Shown here: positions 61,559 through 64,000 of the stretch, piece by piece
How the letters are laid out: the number at the start of each line of letters is the position of its first letter
Numbering within the stretch: the first letter of the stretch is position 1
Source: Burkholderiales bacterium
GTDB taxonomy: Bacteria; Pseudomonadota; Gammaproteobacteria; Burkholderiales; Burkholderiaceae_C
DNA: 64,000 nt
Assembly: GCA_016213205.1 (NCBI GenBank)
Contig: JACRAZ010000016.1
Coordinates: forward strand, 1-64,000
Direction: 5' to 3'
The notes under the pieces: model-generated
What the model saw: the letters and a program-made list of their open reading frames with translations, nothing else
The model's database searches: none
Told to the model about the DNA's origin: nothing
Position numbers and translations under genes: made by a program

Positions 61559-63469
61559 TCAGGCGCCACGCGAGGCCTGTGCGGCCAGGGCCTCCCAGCG
61601 TTCGAGCGCGAGCATCAGCGTGTCTTCGATCTCGGCGTAACGTGCCTGCAGAGCGGCCACCTGCTGGGGCGCCTCCAGGTACAGCGTGGTGCCGGCCAGG
61701 CGCTCGCCGATCGTCTTCTGCTCGGCCTCCAGCGCCTCGATGCGCTGCGGCAGTTCGTCCAGCTCCCGCTGGTCCTTGTAGCTGAGCTTGGTGCGCGCCT
61801 TCGGGGCCGCGCTGCGCGGCGCGGCCGCTGGCGCCGGGGCGGGGGCGTCGGGTCGCGCCCCCGCGGCGGCACGGCTGCGCTCGCGCTGCAGCCGCCAGTC
61901 GTCGATGCCGCCCTCGTATTCGCGCCACAGGCCCGGTTTCAGGTCGCCGTCCCAGGCGATCAGGCTGGTCACCACGTTGTCCAGGAAGCGCCGGTCGTGG
62001 CTCACCAGGAACACGGTGCCGGTGTAGGTTTGCAGCAGCTCCTCCAGCAGCTCCAGCGTGTCGATGTCCAGGTCGTTGGTGGGTTCGTCGAGCACCAGCA
62101 CGTTGGCCGGCAGCGCGAACAGCCGTGCCAGCAGCAGGCGGTTGCGCTCGCCGCCGGACAGCGTGCGCACCGGCGAGTTCGCGCGCTCGGGCGCGAACAG
62201 GAAATCGCCCAGGTAGCTCATCACGTGCTTGCGGTTGCCACCGAACTCGATCCACTCGCTGCCCGGGCTGATGGTGTGCGCCAGCGTGGCATCCAGGTCC
62301 AGCCCGCCGCGCATCTGGTCGAAGTAGGCCACCTGCAGCTGGGTGCCACGGCGCACCGTGCCGCTGGTGGGGGCCTGCTCGCCGAGGATCAAGCGCAGCA
62401 GACTGGTCTTGCCGGCGCCGTTGGGTCCGACCAGGCCGATCTTGTCGCCGCGCAGGATGGTGGCCGTGAAATGGTCGACGATCACGCGGCCGGTGCTACC
62501 GTCGGCGCCGGGGTAGCGCAGGCTCACGTCCTGCAGTTCGGCCACGATCTTGCCGCTGGGCAGGCCGGCGTCGATCTCGAGCCGCACCTGGCCGAGCTGT
62601 TCGCGCCGCGCGCGGCGCTGCTCTCGCAGGCGCTTGAGCCGGGCCACGCGGCCCACGCTGCGGGTGCGGCGTGCCTCCACGCCCTTGCGCACCCACACCT
62701 CCTCGGCCGCGAGCAGCTTGTCGGCGCGGGCCGTGGCCAGGGCCTCGGCCTCGAGCTCACGCTGCTTGCTCTCTTCGTACGCGCTGAAGTTGCCGGGGTA
62801 GCTGCGCAGCACGCCGCGATCGAGTTCGACGATGCGGGTGGCCACCGCATCGATGAAGGCGCGGTCGTGCGAGACGACGATCAGCGCGCCGCGCCAGCCC
62901 ACCAGCAGTTCCTGCAACCACTCGATCGCATCGAGGTCCAGGTGGTTGGTCGGCTCGTCCAGCAGCAGCACCGCCGGCCGCGCCACCAGCGCCTGGGCCA
63001 GCGCCACGCGCTTCTTCGTGCCGCCGGAGAGCGTGTCGATCGGCGCCGTGGCGTCGAGCTGCAGGCGCTGCAGCGCTTCGTCCACGCGCTGCTCCCAGGT
63101 CCAGCCGTCCAGTGCCTCGATGCGGGTCTGCAGCGCGTCGAGGTCTTCGCCCGGCGCGTGCGCCTCGAAGCGGGCGCGCAGGGCCTTCACCTCGGCCACG
63201 CCTTCGCTCACGGCCTCGAACACGGTGGCGCCGGCCGTGAACTGCGGCTCCTGGGGCACGTAGAAGCGGGTGAGCCCCTGCTGCAGTTGCAGGCTGCCGT
63301 CGTCCAGTCGCTCCAGGCCGGCCAGCACCTTCAGCAGCGAGGACTTGCCGGTGCCGTTGCGGCCGATCAGCGCAATGCGCTCGGCGGGTTCGAGCGCAAA
63401 CGCCGCATGGTCGAGCAAGGGCACATGGCCGAAGGCGAGCTGGGCTTGGGTCAGGGTGAGCAGGGCCAT
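61559..63469 (-). CDS. uup: ABC-F family ATPase Uup
   Basis: This 636-aa cytosolic protein starts at ATG 63469 (MALLTLTQAQLAFG). It has two ATP-binding cassettes (Walker A GRNGTGKSS and GPNGAGKTS; signatures LSGGTKKRVALAQAL and LSGGERNRLLLARLF; Walker B LLLDEPTNHLD and LVLDEPTNDLD). The linker contains the charged KQRELEAEALATARADKL helix, and the C-terminal coiled coil (about 565-630) binds DNA in Uup. No membrane domain is present. Uup affects precise transposon excision and ribosome/DNA repair functions. Confidence 0.93.
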   Translation of the reverse strand: MALLTLTQAQLAFGHVPLLDHAAFALEPAERIALIGRNGTGKSSLLKVLAGLERLDDGSLQLQQGLTRFYVPQEPQFTAGATVFEAVSEGVAEVKALRARFEAHAPGEDLDALQTRIEALDGWTWEQRVDEALQRLQLDATAPIDTLSGGTKKRVALAQALVARPAVLLLDEPTNHLDLDAIEWLQELLVGWRGALIVVSHDRAFIDAVATRIVELDRGVLRSYPGNFSAYEESKQRELEAEALATARADKLLAAEEVWVRKGVEARRTRSVGRVARLKRLREQRRARREQLGQVRLEIDAGLPSGKIVAELQDVSLRYPGADGSTGRVIVDHFTATILRGDKIGLVGPNGAGKTSLLRLILGEQAPTSGTVRRGTQLQVAYFDQMRGGLDLDATLAHTISPGSEWIEFGGNRKHVMSYLGDFLFAPERANSPVRTLSGGERNRLLLARLFALPANVLVLDEPTNDLDIDTLELLEELLQTYTGTVFLVSHDRRFLDNVVTSLIAWDGDLKPGLWREYEGGIDDWRLQRERSRAAAGARPDAPAPAPAAAPRSAAPKARTKLSYKDQRELDELPQRIEALEAEQKTIGERLAGTTLYLEAPQQVAALQARYAEIEDTLMLALERWEALAAQASRGA

Positions 63470-63585
63470 CGCGCGATTGTCCGTGCTGGCCGGCCCGCCC
63501 GTGCCCGGCGTGGCGCGCTGTGGCACAGTTGCGCCCCATTGCCCACCCTCGGCCCCCAGCGTCAGCGCCCGCGGCGACCCTTCGT

Positions 63586-64000
63586 GTGATTCAACGTTCC
63601 TCCGCCCCGACGATCACCGACGTGGCCCAGCGCGCCGGCGTGTCGATGAAGACCGTCTCGCGGGTGCTCAACGACGAGCCGAACGTGCAGCCGCAGATGC
63701 GCGAGCGCGTGATGGCCGCGGTGGCGGAGCTGAACTACCGGCCCAATGTGTATGCGCGCAGCCTGGCGCGCTCACGCTCCTACCTGCTGGGCCTGCTGTA
63801 CTACGCCTCGAGCGCGGCCTTCGTCGCGGGGGTGCAGCGTGGCGCCACCGGGCGCTGCCGCGAGCTGGGCTACCACCTGGTCGTCGAATCGCTGGAAGAC
63901 GGCGCGGTCGACGTGGAGCCCCAGCTCAACCACATGATCTCGGCGCTGCGGCCCGACGGCATGATCCTCGCGCCCCCGGTGTGCGACAACCCGCAGGTGC
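63586..64000 (+). CDS. LacI family transcriptional regulator (partial, cut by window end)
   Basis: The frame starts at GTG 63586 and runs off the window with at least 138 codons. The LacI headpiece is evident: TITDVAQRAGVSMKTVSRVLNDEPNVQPQMRERVMAAVAELNYRPNVYARSLARSRS, followed by the start of the periplasmic-binding-protein-like effector domain (LLGLLYYASSAAFVAGVQRG). It is divergent from uup with 116 bases between. Its target genes lie beyond the window. The start could be slightly different, since no ATG is close. Confidence 0.9.
   Translation, partial: MIQRSSAPTITDVAQRAGVSMKTVSRVLNDEPNVQPQMRERVMAAVAELNYRPNVYARSLARSRSYLLGLLYYASSAAFVAGVQRGATGRCRELGYHLVVESLEDGAVDVEPQLNHMISALRPDGMILAPPVCDNPQV

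Overview
The window comes from a high-GC (about 70%) betaproteobacterium, most likely a burkholderialean of the Rubrivivax/Leptothrix/Methylibium type. The evidence is a methionine synthase lacking its homocysteine domain and preceded by an SAH riboswitch, the glnK-amtB-gshA(type III) arrangement, a PEP-CTERM protein, cytochrome c', and a complete atpIBEFHAGDC operon with hemE and priA nearby. No rRNA, tRNA, CRISPR array, prophage or autonomous transposon was seen. Most of the window is ordinary chromosomal core; accessory interest lies in regulatory sites and a few gene clusters.

Layout. 0.2-3.8 kb: an OmpA-like lipoprotein divergent from SAH-riboswitch-controlled metH2. 3.9-8.8 kb: a DUF1800 lipoprotein, a DUF1501 Tat protein and a secreted protein of unknown function. 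8.8-13.3 kb: comM/yifB divergent from a TorF-like porin, glnK and amtB; a -24/-12 promoter and two NtrC-type palindromes lie in front of the porin. 13.4-17.8 kb: gshA, an AraC regulator, a carboxylesterase lipoprotein and a 55-aa membrane protein. 17.9-23.0 kb: an ECF sigma factor operon back to back with a LytS/LytTR two-component operon. 23.0-27.2 kb: soxR, lysoplasmalogenase, an OmpA-like protein, a Rep-type helicase and a 43-aa membrane protein. 27.3-31.3 kb: a PhoD-like phosphatase, a 156-bp MITE with perfect terminal inverted repeats and a 5-bp target duplication, an AEC transporter and a FAD oxidoreductase. 31.3-35.8 kb: priA, an AT-rich gap with a perfect DnaA box, hemE and a Rossmann-type protein. 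35.9-38.7 kb: lemA and two TPM-domain genes, then a PPK2 kinase. 38.8-46.2 kb: the F1Fo ATP synthase operon.

46.4-48.6 kb: a SMP-30 lactonase plus HpcH/HpaI aldolase pair and a GNAT enzyme. 48.6-51.1 kb: cytochrome b561 and cytochrome c' flanking a PEP-CTERM gene that reads in frame into a second secretion signal. 51.1-58.1 kb: a MocR regulator divergent from a tightly overlapping set (EamA exporter, aminotransferase, serine/threonine-dehydratase-like enzyme, PhzF isomerase, VOC protein, AlaX tRNA-editing enzyme). This looks like an undescribed pathway for handling an unusual amino acid, paired with translation quality control. 58.2-64.0 kb: a conserved unknown, two tandem paralogous substrate-binding proteins without permeases, the ABC-F protein Uup, and the start of a LacI-family regulator cut by the window edge.

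The strongest new observations are the MITE at 28835-28990, the NtrC/sigma-54 region driving a porin-glnK-amtB operon, the AlaX-containing MocR operon, the PEP-CTERM double-signal fusion, and the sigma factor/two-component cluster.
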